From the NCBI RefSeq assembly GCF_900112085.1, contig NZ_FOJY01000001.1, forward strand, positions 212,860 through 276,859: a stretch of 64,000 bases of DNA, read 5' to 3'. Made by a program: the position numbers and the translations under genes. Below, one piece after another: positions 34,791-43,856 of the stretch; within the stretch, counting starts at the first letter, position 1, and each line of letters begins with the position of its first letter. A model generated the notes under the pieces. That model was not told the origin of the DNA and ran no database searches. It saw only the letters and a list, made by a program, of their open reading frames with translations. The stretch comes from Acetitomaculum ruminis DSM 5522 (lineage in GTDB: Bacteria; Bacillota; Clostridia; Lachnospirales; Lachnospiraceae).

Positions 34791-35372
34791 ATGCCAATTA
34801 ATTTATCTAAAGGACAAAAAGTCGATCTTACAAAGGGAAATCCTGGCCTTTCAAAAATATTAGTAGGACTTGGATGGGATGTAAATGCTTATGATACAGG
34901 TGGAGATTTCGACCTTGATGCTGCTGCATTTATGGTTGGAGAAGATGGAAAAGCACCTACTGACAAGGAATTTGTATTCTATGGAAATCTTGAACATACG
35001 AGTGGTAGCGTTAAGCATATGGGAGATAATTTAACCGGTGCCGGAGAGGGCGATGATGAGCAGATTTATATTGACCTTGCCAATGTTCCGGCAAATATTT
35101 CAAGAATTGCTTTCACAGTTACAATTTATGAAGCTGATGGAAGAGGTCAAAACTTTGGTCAGGTTTCAAATGCATTTATTAGAATTGTAAACGAGGCTAA
35201 CAATGAAGAACTTATTCGATATGATTTGGCAGAAGATTTTTCTATCGAAACAGCAGTTGTTGTTGGTGAGTTATACAGACATAATGGTGAATGGAAATTC
35301 AATGCTATCGGAAGTGGTTTCCAGGGCGGACTTGCTGCACTTTGTGCAAATTATGGAATTAATGCAGGCTAA
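34791..35372 (+). CDS. terD: TerD-family calcium-binding stress protein
   Basis: A 193-residue TerD/TerE/TerZ-type protein. Hallmarks are [29 protein letters not shown] at the N-terminus (in pieces), the acidic calcium loop [60 protein letters not shown] (in pieces) and the final [17 protein letters not shown]. Such proteins belong to the tellurite and general stress systems; the role without other ter genes is unclear. No other ter gene is nearby. AAGGAGAT precedes the ATG and a terminator follows, so it is monocistronic. The leader contains a TACCTG/CAGGTA hairpin (34744-34764). Confidence 0.93.
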   Translation: MPINLSKGQKVDLTKGNPGLSKILVGLGWDVNAYDTGGDFDLDAAAFMVGEDGKAPTDKEFVFYGNLEHTSGSVKHMGDNLTGAGEGDDEQIYIDLANVPANISRIAFTVTIYEADGRGQNFGQVSNAFIRIVNEANNEELIRYDLAEDFSIETAVVVGELYRHNGEWKFNAIGSGFQGGLAALCANYGINAG

Positions 35373-35392
35373 ATATTAATTAAATATAATAT

Positions 35393-35465
35393 AGGGATAG
35401 GTTTTAGTTCTTTTATCTTCAAGGATAACTGTACTAATAGACTATCCCTTTTTTTGGGGATTATT
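35393..35465 (+). terminator. Terminator after terD
   Basis: AGGGATAG (35393-35400) pairs with CTATCCCT (35452-35459), followed by six T. The large loop carries its own TTATC/GATAA helix. Confidence 0.75.
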
Positions 35466-35586
35466 ATTTAAAAGTAAGTTTTAACAATAATTCTTCCAAA
35501 TATCCTTTTTTATTGTTAAAAATTAGTTATTGTCTGATAATAATTTTTGTAATAAAATAAAACGTATGGAAAAAAGGAGTAGGGGT

Positions 35587-35925
35587 ATGGGATTTGATAG
35601 GAGATTCAACAGAAGATTACTTTTAAAAGAAGAGATAATACTTGAAAAGTTGGATTCTAACGAAAAAGGCGTGGGTGAATATATAAATGTTCTTGTTCAG
35701 GATATTTCCAGAAACGGTTTAGGTTTTAAATCGGAAAAAAAACTGGAAATCGGGTCTTTTTACGAGACTAAGCTTTCTATCTGGCCCGAAGAAATGATAG
35801 ATGTCATCATAGAAATAGTTAGAATAAATGATGAAAATGATGAAATTTATTATGGATGTAAATTTATAGGAATGTCAGAAGATGAGCTTCTAAAATTTGA
35901 TGTATATCAGATGTTTAATGAATAA
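35587..35925 (+). CDS. PilZ-domain protein
   Basis: A 112-residue protein that is almost entirely a PilZ domain. The cyclic di-GMP motif appears as RRFNRRLLL near the start (residues about 5-13, in the RxxxR region) and VQDISRNGLGF (about 40-50, matching D/NxSxxG). GCKFIGMSEDELLKFDVYQMF is the C-terminal helix. So it is probably a cyclic di-GMP sensor, output unknown. AAGGAG (35574-35579) 7 bases before ATG 35587 fixes the start; the frame reaches back to a TTG at 35530 within a T-rich leader. It lies directly upstream of pyrC (22 bases) but has no obvious link with pyrimidine synthesis. Confidence 0.8.
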   Translation: MGFDRRFNRRLLLKEEIILEKLDSNEKGVGEYINVLVQDISRNGLGFKSEKKLEIGSFYETKLSIWPEEMIDVIIEIVRINDENDEIYYGCKFIGMSEDELLKFDVYQMFNE

Positions 35926-35947
35926 AATCAAAGGGTGATTTTCAAAA

Positions 35948-37231
35948 ATGAATATTTTAGTTAAAAATGGCAGGGTTGTTGATCCTGACACAAAAAGAGA
36001 CGGAAAATTTGATATTCTTATTAAAGATGACTTGATATCGGAAGTTTCTCCTACTATTGATTGCAAAGCCGATCAGATTATAGATGCTGATGGGTGTTTT
36101 GTTATGCCGGGGTTTATCGATATGCATGTACATTTAAGAGATCCGGGTCTTACTCATAAAGAGACCATCGAAAGTGGTGCTAAAGCTGCCGTAAGAGGTG
36201 GTTTTACAACCATATGTGCCATGCCTAATACCAAACCTGTTTGTGATAATGCTGAAGTGGTTGAATATATTAAAAGCAAAGCTGATAATGCAGATCTTTG
36301 TAATATACTTCCAATAGGTGCAATTACAAAGAATCAGTCTGGTGAAGAATTAGCTGATATTAAAGAAATGGAAAATGCAGGTATCATTGGCATTTCAGAA
36401 GACGGAAAATCAGTTATGAATTCATTGATTTATAAAAATGCCATGGAAATAGCTTTAGAATCAGATATGTTGGTTTTAGCACATTGCGAAGACATAAATC
36501 TTGTAGATGGCGGAGTTATGAATGATGATTCGAACGCTAAAAGACTTCACCTAAAGGGAATTTCTAACGAAGTAGAAGATATTATAATTGCAAGAGATAT
36601 TCTTCTTTCAAATATGACAGGTGCCAGACTTCACATCTGCCATGTCTCAACCAAAAGTGGGGTTGAAATAATTCGATTTGCAAAACAGCACGGATTAAAA
36701 GTTACTGCTGAATGCTGTCCACATCATTTTTCACTTTCAAGCAATGATATAAAAGAAGATGATGCTAATTTTAAAATGAATCCACCTTTAAGAACGCTTG
36801 ATGATGTAAATGCCATTATAGAAGGGTTAAGGGATGGAAGCATTGATGTTATATCTACAGACCACGCGCCTCATCATACAGATGAAAAAGCTGGTGGTTT
36901 TAATTCTGCGCCATTTGGTATAACAGGCCTGGAAACAGCTTTAGGTGTCACAGTAACTTATCTTTTGGATAAAGGTCTTATAACACCCCTTGAGATGGCA
37001 CAGATTACCAGTTATAATGCCGCAAAAATTTTAAAAATTGATAAAGGAAGTTTAAAAGAAGGCAAGGTAGCAGATATTGTTATCTTTGATCCTGATAAAA
37101 CTTATACAGTTGACTCTTCAAAATTTGCATCAATGGGTAAAAATACTCCTTATGATGGTAAAATTCTAAAAGGTGAAGTGAAATACACAATAGTATCAGG
37201 TAATATTAAATATAATTCTTACGAAGAATAA
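35948..37231 (+). CDS. pyrC: Dihydroorotase
   Basis: Third step of UMP synthesis: cyclises carbamoyl aspartate to dihydroorotate. A 427-residue class I enzyme (as in Bacillus). The metal-binding HxH is in GFIDMHVHLRDPGLTHKET; further ligands are in VLAHCEDINL, HICHVSTKSG and the Asp in DVISTDHAPHHTDEK. It is the first gene of the run pyrC-pyrF-pyrK-pyrD-pyrE. No pyrB or carbamoyl phosphate synthase is present in the window. I see no PyrR-binding terminator or attenuator in the short gap upstream, so control is unclear. Confidence 0.96.
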   Translation: MNILVKNGRVVDPDTKRDGKFDILIKDDLISEVSPTIDCKADQIIDADGCFVMPGFIDMHVHLRDPGLTHKETIESGAKAAVRGGFTTICAMPNTKPVCDNAEVVEYIKSKADNADLCNILPIGAITKNQSGEELADIKEMENAGIIGISEDGKSVMNSLIYKNAMEIALESDMLVLAHCEDINLVDGGVMNDDSNAKRLHLKGISNEVEDIIIARDILLSNMTGARLHICHVSTKSGVEIIRFAKQHGLKVTAECCPHHFSLSSNDIKEDDANFKMNPPLRTLDDVNAIIEGLRDGSIDVISTDHAPHHTDEKAGGFNSAPFGITGLETALGVTVTYLLDKGLITPLEMAQITSYNAAKILKIDKGSLKEGKVADIVIFDPDKTYTVDSSKFASMGKNTPYDGKILKGEVKYTIVSGNIKYNSYEE

Positions 37232-37276
37232 AATTAAAAGGATAATAAATTCTCTAAAGATATAAAAGGAGATAAA

Positions 37277-38200
37277 ATGATTAAACAACTTATTGAAAAA
37301 ATCGAAACAAAAGATTCGCCTATAGTAGTTGGCTTAGACCCACAACTAAAGTTCATTCCGGAAAGAATATTGAATATCGGATTTGAACAGTTCGGAGAAA
37401 CACTGGCAGGTGTAGCAGAAGCAATTTTTCTTTTTAATAAAGAGATTATTGATAATGTATATGATTTAATTCCTGCAGTTAAACCTCAATCAGCAATGTA
37501 TGAACAGTTTGGAAGTGCAGGTGTAAAAGCTTTTGAAAGGACTGTATCCTATGCAAAAGAAAAAGGACTTGTTGTAATCGGAGATATAAAAAGAGGAGAT
37601 ATCGGTTCAACAAGTGAAGCCTATGCCATAGGTCATCTTGGCAGTATTACCATAAAAAATAAAACTTTCAAACCTTTTGATGAAGATTTTATTACTGTAA
37701 ATCCATATTTAGGAAGTGATGGTATTAATCCATTTACAAAAGTCTGCAATTCTCACAATAAAGGCATGTTTGTTTTAGTAAAAACCTCAAATCCTTCCAG
37801 TGGAGAATTTCAGGACAGACTAATTGATGGCAAGCCTCTATATGTACATGTAGCAGAAAAAGTTGCTTCATGGGGAGAGGAATGTATGGATGGAGATTAC
37901 AGCAACATAGGAGCAGTAGTTGGAGCTACATATCCTGAGATTGGAAAAGAATTAAGGAAAATAATGCCTAATAATTATATATTGGTTCCTGGATATGGTG
38001 CTCAGGGCGGAAAAGGTGCCGATTTAGTTAATTTCTTTAATAAGGACGGCTTAGGCGCAATTATTAATTCATCCAGAGGAATCATTGCAGCATGGCAACA
38101 GGAAAAATACAGTGAGTTTGGTGAGGACAATTTTGCAGATGCATCAAGAAAAGCTGTAGTGGATATGCTTGATGATGTCAGAGGCGCCCTTGCAAAATAA
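37277..38200 (+). CDS. pyrF: Orotidine 5'-phosphate decarboxylase (type 2)
   Basis: Last step of UMP synthesis. At 307 residues it is the longer type found in clostridia and actinobacteria, rather than the roughly 240-residue Bacillus form. VVGLDPQLKFIPERI is the N-terminal substrate block, and the catalytic KxxD triad is in GLVVIGDIKRGDIGSTSEAYA. TYPEIGKELRKIMPNNYILVPGYGAQGG (in pieces) and NSSRGIIAAWQ are C-terminal phosphate-binding blocks. AAAAGGAG precedes the ATG; pyrK follows after 24 bases. Confidence 0.96.
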   Translation: MIKQLIEKIETKDSPIVVGLDPQLKFIPERILNIGFEQFGETLAGVAEAIFLFNKEIIDNVYDLIPAVKPQSAMYEQFGSAGVKAFERTVSYAKEKGLVVIGDIKRGDIGSTSEAYAIGHLGSITIKNKTFKPFDEDFITVNPYLGSDGINPFTKVCNSHNKGMFVLVKTSNPSSGEFQDRLIDGKPLYVHVAEKVASWGEECMDGDYSNIGAVVGATYPEIGKELRKIMPNNYILVPGYGAQGGKGADLVNFFNKDGLGAIINSSRGIIAAWQQEKYSEFGEDNFADASRKAVVDMLDDVRGALAK

Positions 38201-38224
38201 TTATCATAAAAAGGAGATTATGAG

Positions 38225-38998
38225 ATGACTGAAAAGTATTATGAAACAGCCATAATAATCCGTCAGGAAGAATTATTACCCGGCATTAATTCCATGTGGA
38301 TAAAAACAGATAAAATTGCCGAAGTTGCCAAAGCAGGACAATTTTTAAATCTATATTGTAAAGATAAAAGCAGAATACTTCCCAGACCAATCAGTATTTG
38401 CGAAATAGACAAATCTGATATGGCAATCAGACTTGTTTACAGAGTTATAGGTGAAGGTACTGATGAATTTTCAAAATTGCATACCGGCGATACTATAAAA
38501 GTAACAGGTCCTTTAGGAAACGGTTTTCCAATAAAGCAAAAACATGCAATAATAATAGGTGGTGGAATAGGTATTCCTCCAATGCTGGAACTAGCCAAAA
38601 CATTCCCGGGAGAAAAAGATATTGTCCTTGGATATTCCAATGAACTTTTTTTGGATGGTGAATTTGAAAAATATGGAAATGTTCATATTGCCACGGTTTC
38701 AGGTATATATGGAACAAAAGGAAATGTTCTTGATTCAATAAAAGAAAATGCCATAAGTGGTGATATAATATATGCCTGCGGCCCAATGCCCATGTTAAAA
38801 GCAATAAAAGAATATGCTGAAAGTGAAGAAATAAATATTCAATGCTGGTTGTCATTAGAAGAAAGAATGGCCTGCGGAATAGGGGCATGTCTTGGTTGTA
38901 TGACAAAATCCAAAAATAAAGATGCCCACACACAGGTTAATAATAAAAGAATCTGTACAGAGGGACCGGTATTTTTATCCAAGGAGGTAGTAATGTAA
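38225..38998 (+). CDS. pyrK: Dihydroorotate dehydrogenase B, electron-transfer subunit
   Basis: FAD and 2Fe-2S subunit that passes electrons from PyrD to NAD. The 257-residue protein has the flavin-binding RPISICEIDK, a nucleotide-binding stretch IIIGGGIGIPPMLELAKTF, and a C-terminal cysteine cluster: CWLSLEERMACGIGACLGC and the later NNKRICTEGPVF. These give the four iron ligands. Its stop codon shares one base with the pyrD ATG (38998), which fits the obligate complex of the two subunits. Confidence 0.95.
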   Translation: MTEKYYETAIIIRQEELLPGINSMWIKTDKIAEVAKAGQFLNLYCKDKSRILPRPISICEIDKSDMAIRLVYRVIGEGTDEFSKLHTGDTIKVTGPLGNGFPIKQKHAIIIGGGIGIPPMLELAKTFPGEKDIVLGYSNELFLDGEFEKYGNVHIATVSGIYGTKGNVLDSIKENAISGDIIYACGPMPMLKAIKEYAESEEINIQCWLSLEERMACGIGACLGCMTKSKNKDAHTQVNNKRICTEGPVFLSKEVVM

Positions 38999-39900
38999 TG
39001 AATACAAGTGTAAATATTGCCGGGGTTACATTAAATAATCCTGTTATGACTGCCTCAGGCACATTTGGTTCCGGTATGGAATATTCCCAATTTGTAGACC
39101 TTTCAAGGCTGGGAGCTGTAGTGACCAAAGGAGTTGCCATTGTACCATGGGAGGGTAATCCCGTTCCAAGGATTGCAGAAACCGCAAGTGGAATGCTTAA
39201 TGCTATTGGACTTCAAAATCCTGGACTTGATACATTCATCGAAAGAGATATTCCATTTTTACAAAAATATGATACAAAAATAATTGTAAATGTATGTGGA
39301 CATACTACAAAAGAATATGTTACAGCTGTAGAAAGATTAAACGAACAACCGGTTGATTTATTAGAAATAAATATATCTTGCCCAAATGTAAAAAAAGGTG
39401 GAATAACATTTGGTAAAGACCCTAAAGCGGTTGAAAAAATAACCTCTACTTTAAAAGAAGTATCAAAAATCCCGCTTATTATGAAGCTTAGTCCTAATTG
39501 TGCAGATATTTCAGAAATGGCAAAAGCAGCTGAATCTGGTGGAGCTGATGCAATTTCTTTAATCAATACACTTACTGGAATGAAAATAGATATTAATAAA
39601 AGGACATTTGCTTTGGCAAATAAAACAGGAGGATTATCAGGTCCTGCAATAAAACCTGTTGCTTTAAGAATGGTTTACGAGGCAGCCCATAGTGTTAATA
39701 TTCCTGTAATCGGCATGGGTGGCATAAGCTCAGCTGAAGATGCTATAGAGTTTATTTTAGCCGGGGCAACTGCAGTTTCAATTGGAACGGCTAATTTTAT
39801 GAACCCGAATGTAACAATAGAAGTTATTGAAGGAATAGAAAAATATTTAAAAGAAAACAATATAAATGATATTTCAGATATCAGAGGAATTGTTGAATAA
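38998..39900 (+). CDS. pyrD: Dihydroorotate dehydrogenase B, catalytic subunit
   Basis: FMN enzyme oxidising dihydroorotate to orotate with the help of PyrK. 300 residues, class 1B. NPVMTASGTFGSGMEYS is the FMN block near the start; the active-site Cys is in LLEINISCPNVKKGG, and GGADAISLINTLTGMKIDI and IGMGGISSAEDAIEFILAGATAVSIGTA (in pieces) are substrate and phosphate sites. It overlaps pyrK by one base and is followed after 12 bases by pyrE. Confidence 0.96.
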   Translation: MNTSVNIAGVTLNNPVMTASGTFGSGMEYSQFVDLSRLGAVVTKGVAIVPWEGNPVPRIAETASGMLNAIGLQNPGLDTFIERDIPFLQKYDTKIIVNVCGHTTKEYVTAVERLNEQPVDLLEINISCPNVKKGGITFGKDPKAVEKITSTLKEVSKIPLIMKLSPNCADISEMAKAAESGGADAISLINTLTGMKIDINKRTFALANKTGGLSGPAIKPVALRMVYEAAHSVNIPVIGMGGISSAEDAIEFILAGATAVSIGTANFMNPNVTIEVIEGIEKYLKENNINDISDIRGIVE

Positions 39901-39912
39901 TCTGGAGGAAAT

Positions 39913-40587
39913 ATGGAACAATATAAAAAAGACTTTATTGAATTTATGATAGAATGTGATGTTTTAAAATTCGGAGATTTCGTAACAAAAAGTGGAAGAA
40001 AAACACCTTTTTTTATTAACACCGGATTTTATAGAAGTGGAATGCAGTTGAAAAAACTGGGCGAATTTTATGCCCAAGAATTAAATGCTTCTTTTAACGA
40101 AGATTTTGATATTTTATTCGGGCCGGCATATAAGGGAATTCCTCTTTCGGTAACTGCATCTATTGCAATGGCAGATCTTTACAACAAAAATGTAAATTAT
40201 TGTTCTAACAGAAAAGAGATAAAAGACCATGGAGATAAGGGTATTTTACTTGGAAGTCCTATTAATGATGGTGACAAGGTTGTAATTATAGAAGATGTAA
40301 CAACAGCAGGAACCTCTATTAAAGAGACAATGCCTATATTAAAAGAGCAGGGAAATGTAGATGTTTTAGGTTTAGTTGTATCTGTAGACCGTATGGAGAG
40401 GGGAAACGGTGAGAAAAGCGCCCTTAAAGAGATTGCAGAAACCTATGGCATTAAAACAACCTCTATAGTAACCATGGCAGAAGTAATAGAACATTTATAT
40501 AACAAACCATTAAACGGAAAAATTATTATAGATGATGAAATCAAAGCCAGAATAGATGAATATTACAAAGAATATGGCGCTAAATAA
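39913..40587 (+). CDS. pyrE: Orotate phosphoribosyltransferase
   Basis: Makes OMP from orotate and PRPP. A 224-residue protein with FGDFVTKSGRKTPFFINTGFY at the start, FGPAYKGIPLSVTASIAMA in the middle and the PRPP motif VVIIEDVTTAGTSIKE. The basic loop NRKEIKDHGDKG is the flexible catalytic loop. GGAGG precedes the ATG. It is the last clearly pyrimidine gene; the next small gene begins 13 bases after its stop. Confidence 0.96.
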   Translation: MEQYKKDFIEFMIECDVLKFGDFVTKSGRKTPFFINTGFYRSGMQLKKLGEFYAQELNASFNEDFDILFGPAYKGIPLSVTASIAMADLYNKNVNYCSNRKEIKDHGDKGILLGSPINDGDKVVIIEDVTTAGTSIKETMPILKEQGNVDVLGLVVSVDRMERGNGEKSALKEIAETYGIKTTSIVTMAEVIEHLYNKPLNGKIIIDDEIKARIDEYYKEYGAK

Positions 40588-40600
40588 TGGAGGGAAGAAA

Positions 40601-40768
40601 ATGAACAGTTCAAACTCAAATGAAAAAAACTATAAATTAATGAGTATTACCGGTGCCATGGGGATTGCAGTGGGTATAGTTATACTTGTAACCGGTATTG
40701 CAGCAGGCGTAATAAACATTGTCAATGGGGCAAGATTATTAAAAAATAAGTCTGATCTGTTATTTTAG
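40601..40768 (+). CDS. Small single-span membrane protein
   Basis: A 55-residue protein, start ATG 40601 with GGAGGG 7 bases upstream; the in-frame ATG at 40556 lies inside pyrE. The N-terminus is polar (NSSNSNEKNYKL) and one Gly/Ala/Val/Ile-rich helix (about 17-42: GAMGIAVGIVILVTG, AAGVINIVNG) spans the membrane, followed by a short basic tail. I do not recognise it. It is followed 14 bases later by a second small membrane protein, and the two probably work or are at least made together. Confidence 0.65.
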   Translation: MNSSNSNEKNYKLMSITGAMGIAVGIVILVTGIAAGVINIVNGARLLKNKSDLLF

Positions 40769-40782
40769 TCTGGTGATAAGAT

Positions 40783-41148
40783 ATGTTTGAAATAGCAGGT
40801 AAAAGACGAAACCGGAAAAAATATGGCAGGAAAAAGTATTTATTTAGTACTAAAAATCCTAACTATGTGGGAATAGTTGCATTGATTGCAGGTATCGTAT
40901 CCCTGGGATTATTTGCTGCTCTTACAGTTTATTCATTTTTATGCAAAGGACAGGCTACGCTGTTTATAGGTGCAGTAGGTTTTTTTTCCATATTTTTATC
41001 AATATCCGGAATTTATATGGGATTTCAAAGTTTTAATACCATAGATTCTACCTATACCATATCTAAAATATCCACGCTGTTTAATTTTTTTATCCTGATA
41101 TTATGGATAACAATTTTTATATCAGGGACCTATGGATTATGGTGGTAA
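40783..41148 (+). CDS. Small three-span membrane protein
   Basis: 121 residues: a basic N-terminus (FEIAGKRRNRKKYGRKKY) followed by three hydrophobic segments at about 27-52, 58-80 and 95-119. No catalytic motif is seen. The positively charged N-terminus predicts it stays in the cytosol. It is preceded by a GGTGATAAG ribosome binding site and lies between the 55-residue protein and the M29-like aminopeptidase. I do not assign a function. Confidence 0.7.
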   Translation: MFEIAGKRRNRKKYGRKKYLFSTKNPNYVGIVALIAGIVSLGLFAALTVYSFLCKGQATLFIGAVGFFSIFLSISGIYMGFQSFNTIDSTYTISKISTLFNFFILILWITIFISGTYGLWW

Positions 41149-41176
41149 GTTTTTTTAAAAGTAGAGGATACATCAA

Positions 41177-43276
41177 TTGATAGATACAATTAGTAATTAT
41201 GAAAAATTATATTTTGAAGAAAATTCAGCAGCAAGTGAAAGGCTTTTGTTATGTAAGGAAAGATTGGAATTAATCTTAAAAGAGACCACTGTTTCCGAAA
41301 CTTACAGGGATTATTTTATAAAAACTGCTAAATTCTTAAAATATTTATTTGAATTAAATGAAGATATTTCTTCAAAGAAATATTTTCAACATAATCTTGA
41401 AGAGTTACAAAATATCAATAAAAAGTTATATGAAGACATCTGTGGTGAAAATTATCAGAATAGTTATGCAAATCCAAAGACAGCTGTCAAGATTTTAGGC
41501 AGGGAATATGGAAGTCTTCTTTCTTTTTTGTATGCTGACATCAGAGGAATTATTCCAGATGTATTTGAAAACAGAAAAGAGTTTATCTGTATTTATACAG
41601 AACTTTTTATTGAAATATATAATCTGTTTGAACAGGATGAAAATCCTTCCCGAAAGGCGATTTTTGATACTTTATACTGGTTCAACTCTGATTACAGCGA
41701 CCTTATTACTGAAGAAAGAACTGCTTCATTATATAGCCCTGACAGAGATTTTATGAAAAAAATCATTGAACAATGTGACCTTTCGGATTTGAGTTATCTT
41801 TATTTATCCGGAGAATATGTGGGACAAAACCAGCTTTCAATGGCCAGGTATTTAAACAATCTTGATAAAGACAAGATAAAACTTATGGCAGATACCATTA
41901 CAAATGGTTTTAGAGAAGGTTTTGTTCTTACCAACAAAGATCTTTCCAAAAAGAAATATTATCACATAGAATATCTTACAGGTTTCGAAATTCTAGTTAA
42001 AAAAATCATAGAAAATCTTAGAGAAATCGGACTTGAAGCTCTTATTTACAGAAACAGCACACTTTCCCTTACCGGAAGACGAAGTGCTTCAAAAAGAGGT
42101 TATTACGGTGATTTTGCAAATAATCAATTTGAGTATGACCATAAAGATGATATGTCATTATACTTTGACAAACCCTTTATGGAAAGAAAATTAGGAGTTT
42201 TAAAGGCATCTTATGAAAAATACAGGGAATTTGCAAGCCTTTATGCAGGCCCGATTGTTATAGAAACATTTGGGGAAAAACCTTTTAATCCTGAGATAAA
42301 GGAAGAATCCCTGAATTATCCTTTAGACAAACAATCTTTAAAAGTAGAATTTAATAATAAATCCATGCAATTATTGAATAATTATGTCAAAAGTTCCGAA
42401 AGAAGTTTTTCAATTATTTCTTTTCCGGTTGCCCAAATCGGTGAGAATTTTGATGAAATATTTGATGAAATCATAAAGATAAATACTTTGGATTCTTCTG
42501 TTTACAGACCAATTCATGAAAAACTTATTGATGTTTTAAATACTGCAAAATATGCCCATATAACAGGCATGAATAATAATAAAACAGATTTAAAAGTTTC
42601 ACTTTTTCAAGTTAATGATACCCAAAAAGAAGAAAACTTTGAAAACTGTCTTGCAGATGTAAACATACCTTTAGGAGAGGTCTTTACTTCCCCGGTACTA
42701 GAAGGAACAAACGGAATTTTAAATGTTTCCAATGTATATTTAGACGGATTATTATATAAAGATTTAACTATAGAATTTAAAGATGGTATGATTGTTGATT
42801 ATAATTGCTCAAACTTTAATACCGAAGAAGAAAACAAAAAATACATTAAAGATAATATTCTTTTTCAAAGAGAAACATTACCTATGGGAGAATTTGCAAT
42901 TGGAACTAACACCCTGGCATATGTAGTTTCAAAGAAATATAATATAGAAAATATATTGCCTATATTAATTGCAGAAAAAACAGGTCCCCATTTTGCAGTT
43001 GGAGATACCTGCTATAGTTTATGTGAGGATATTGAGGTTCATAATCCAAACGGAAAAGAAATAGTTGCAAAAGATAATGAAATAACTTCCAAATACAGAA
43101 AAACCGATATGTCAAAAGCATATTTTAACTGTCATACTGATATAACAATTCCCTATAATGAATTAGGAAAAATATCAGCAATAGACAATAATAACAATGA
43201 AACATTAATAATCAAAGATGGAAAATTTGTATTAGAAGGCTGTGAAAAGCTAAATGAGGTTTTTGACCAGCTATAA
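41177..43276 (+). CDS. M29-type aminopeptidase with long N-terminal extension
   Basis: A 699-residue cytosolic protein. The C-terminal 400 residues (from about 300) match the M29 metallo-aminopeptidase layout: Glu in NIPLGEVFTSPVLEGTNG, Glu in LPMGEFAIGTNTLAYVV, His and Tyr in EKTGPHFAVGDTCYS, and His-Thr-Asp in YFNCHTDITIP, which together supply the usual two-metal ligands. The first roughly 290 residues are extra compared with ordinary M29 enzymes (about 410); they look helical (LLCKERLELILKET, YFIKTAKFLKYLFEL) and I cannot name them. TTG start at 41177 with AGAGGA 8 bases upstream. It precedes purE by 30 bases. Peptidase activity is inferred from conserved ligands. Confidence 0.8.
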   Translation: MIDTISNYEKLYFEENSAASERLLLCKERLELILKETTVSETYRDYFIKTAKFLKYLFELNEDISSKKYFQHNLEELQNINKKLYEDICGENYQNSYANPKTAVKILGREYGSLLSFLYADIRGIIPDVFENRKEFICIYTELFIEIYNLFEQDENPSRKAIFDTLYWFNSDYSDLITEERTASLYSPDRDFMKKIIEQCDLSDLSYLYLSGEYVGQNQLSMARYLNNLDKDKIKLMADTITNGFREGFVLTNKDLSKKKYYHIEYLTGFEILVKKIIENLREIGLEALIYRNSTLSLTGRRSASKRGYYGDFANNQFEYDHKDDMSLYFDKPFMERKLGVLKASYEKYREFASLYAGPIVIETFGEKPFNPEIKEESLNYPLDKQSLKVEFNNKSMQLLNNYVKSSERSFSIISFPVAQIGENFDEIFDEIIKINTLDSSVYRPIHEKLIDVLNTAKYAHITGMNNNKTDLKVSLFQVNDTQKEENFENCLADVNIPLGEVFTSPVLEGTNGILNVSNVYLDGLLYKDLTIEFKDGMIVDYNCSNFNTEEENKKYIKDNILFQRETLPMGEFAIGTNTLAYVVSKKYNIENILPILIAEKTGPHFAVGDTCYSLCEDIEVHNPNGKEIVAKDNEITSKYRKTDMSKAYFNCHTDITIPYNELGKISAIDNNNNETLIIKDGKFVLEGCEKLNEVFDQL

Positions 43277-43306
43277 TAACCAGATTGCAATAAATGGAGG
43301 TACATA

Positions 43307-43819
43307 ATGTCAAAAGTAGCAATAGTAATGGGAAGTGATTCAGATTTACCTGTAATGGCAAAAGCTGCCAGAACTCTGGATAAATTAGGAGTATCATATG
43401 AAATGACCATCATTTCAGCCCACAGACAAACTGAAAAGTTCTTTGAATATGCAAAAAATGCCGAGAAAAACGGTTTCAAGGTAATAATTGCCGGTGCAGG
43501 AATGGCAGCTCATCTTCCTGGAATGTTTGCGGCTATATTTCCACTTCCTGTAATAGGAATTCCAATGCATACAAAATCCTTAGGAGGAAGGGATTCTCTC
43601 TATTCAATCCTGCAAATGCCTTCCGGAATTCCTGTGGCTACCGTAGCCATTGATGGAGCAGTAAATGCAGCTTTATTAGCAGCTAAAATACTTGCAGTTT
43701 CAGATGATGAACTTCTTTCAAAGCTTAAAGCATATACAGATGAGTTAAGACAACAGGTAGAAGCCAAAGATGAAAAGCTTCAAAATATTGGATTTGAAGA
43801 ATACATTAAGAATATGTAA
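43307..43819 (+). CDS. purE: 5-(carboxyamino)imidazole ribonucleotide mutase
   Basis: Moves the carboxyl group on the imidazole ring in purine synthesis. 170 residues with MGSDSDLPVMAKAA at the N-terminus, the catalytic His in ISAHRQTEKFFEYA and AGMAAHLPGMFAAIFPLPVIGIP (in pieces). GGAGG precedes the ATG. No purK is next to it, which may mean the type II enzyme using CO2 directly, or that purK lies elsewhere; I cannot decide this. It starts the run purE-purM-purN-purD. Confidence 0.95.
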   Translation: MSKVAIVMGSDSDLPVMAKAARTLDKLGVSYEMTIISAHRQTEKFFEYAKNAEKNGFKVIIAGAGMAAHLPGMFAAIFPLPVIGIPMHTKSLGGRDSLYSILQMPSGIPVATVAIDGAVNAALLAAKILAVSDDELLSKLKAYTDELRQQVEAKDEKLQNIGFEEYIKNM

Positions 43820-43856
43820 TTTATAATTAATAAATATTAATAATTGGAGGATTAAA

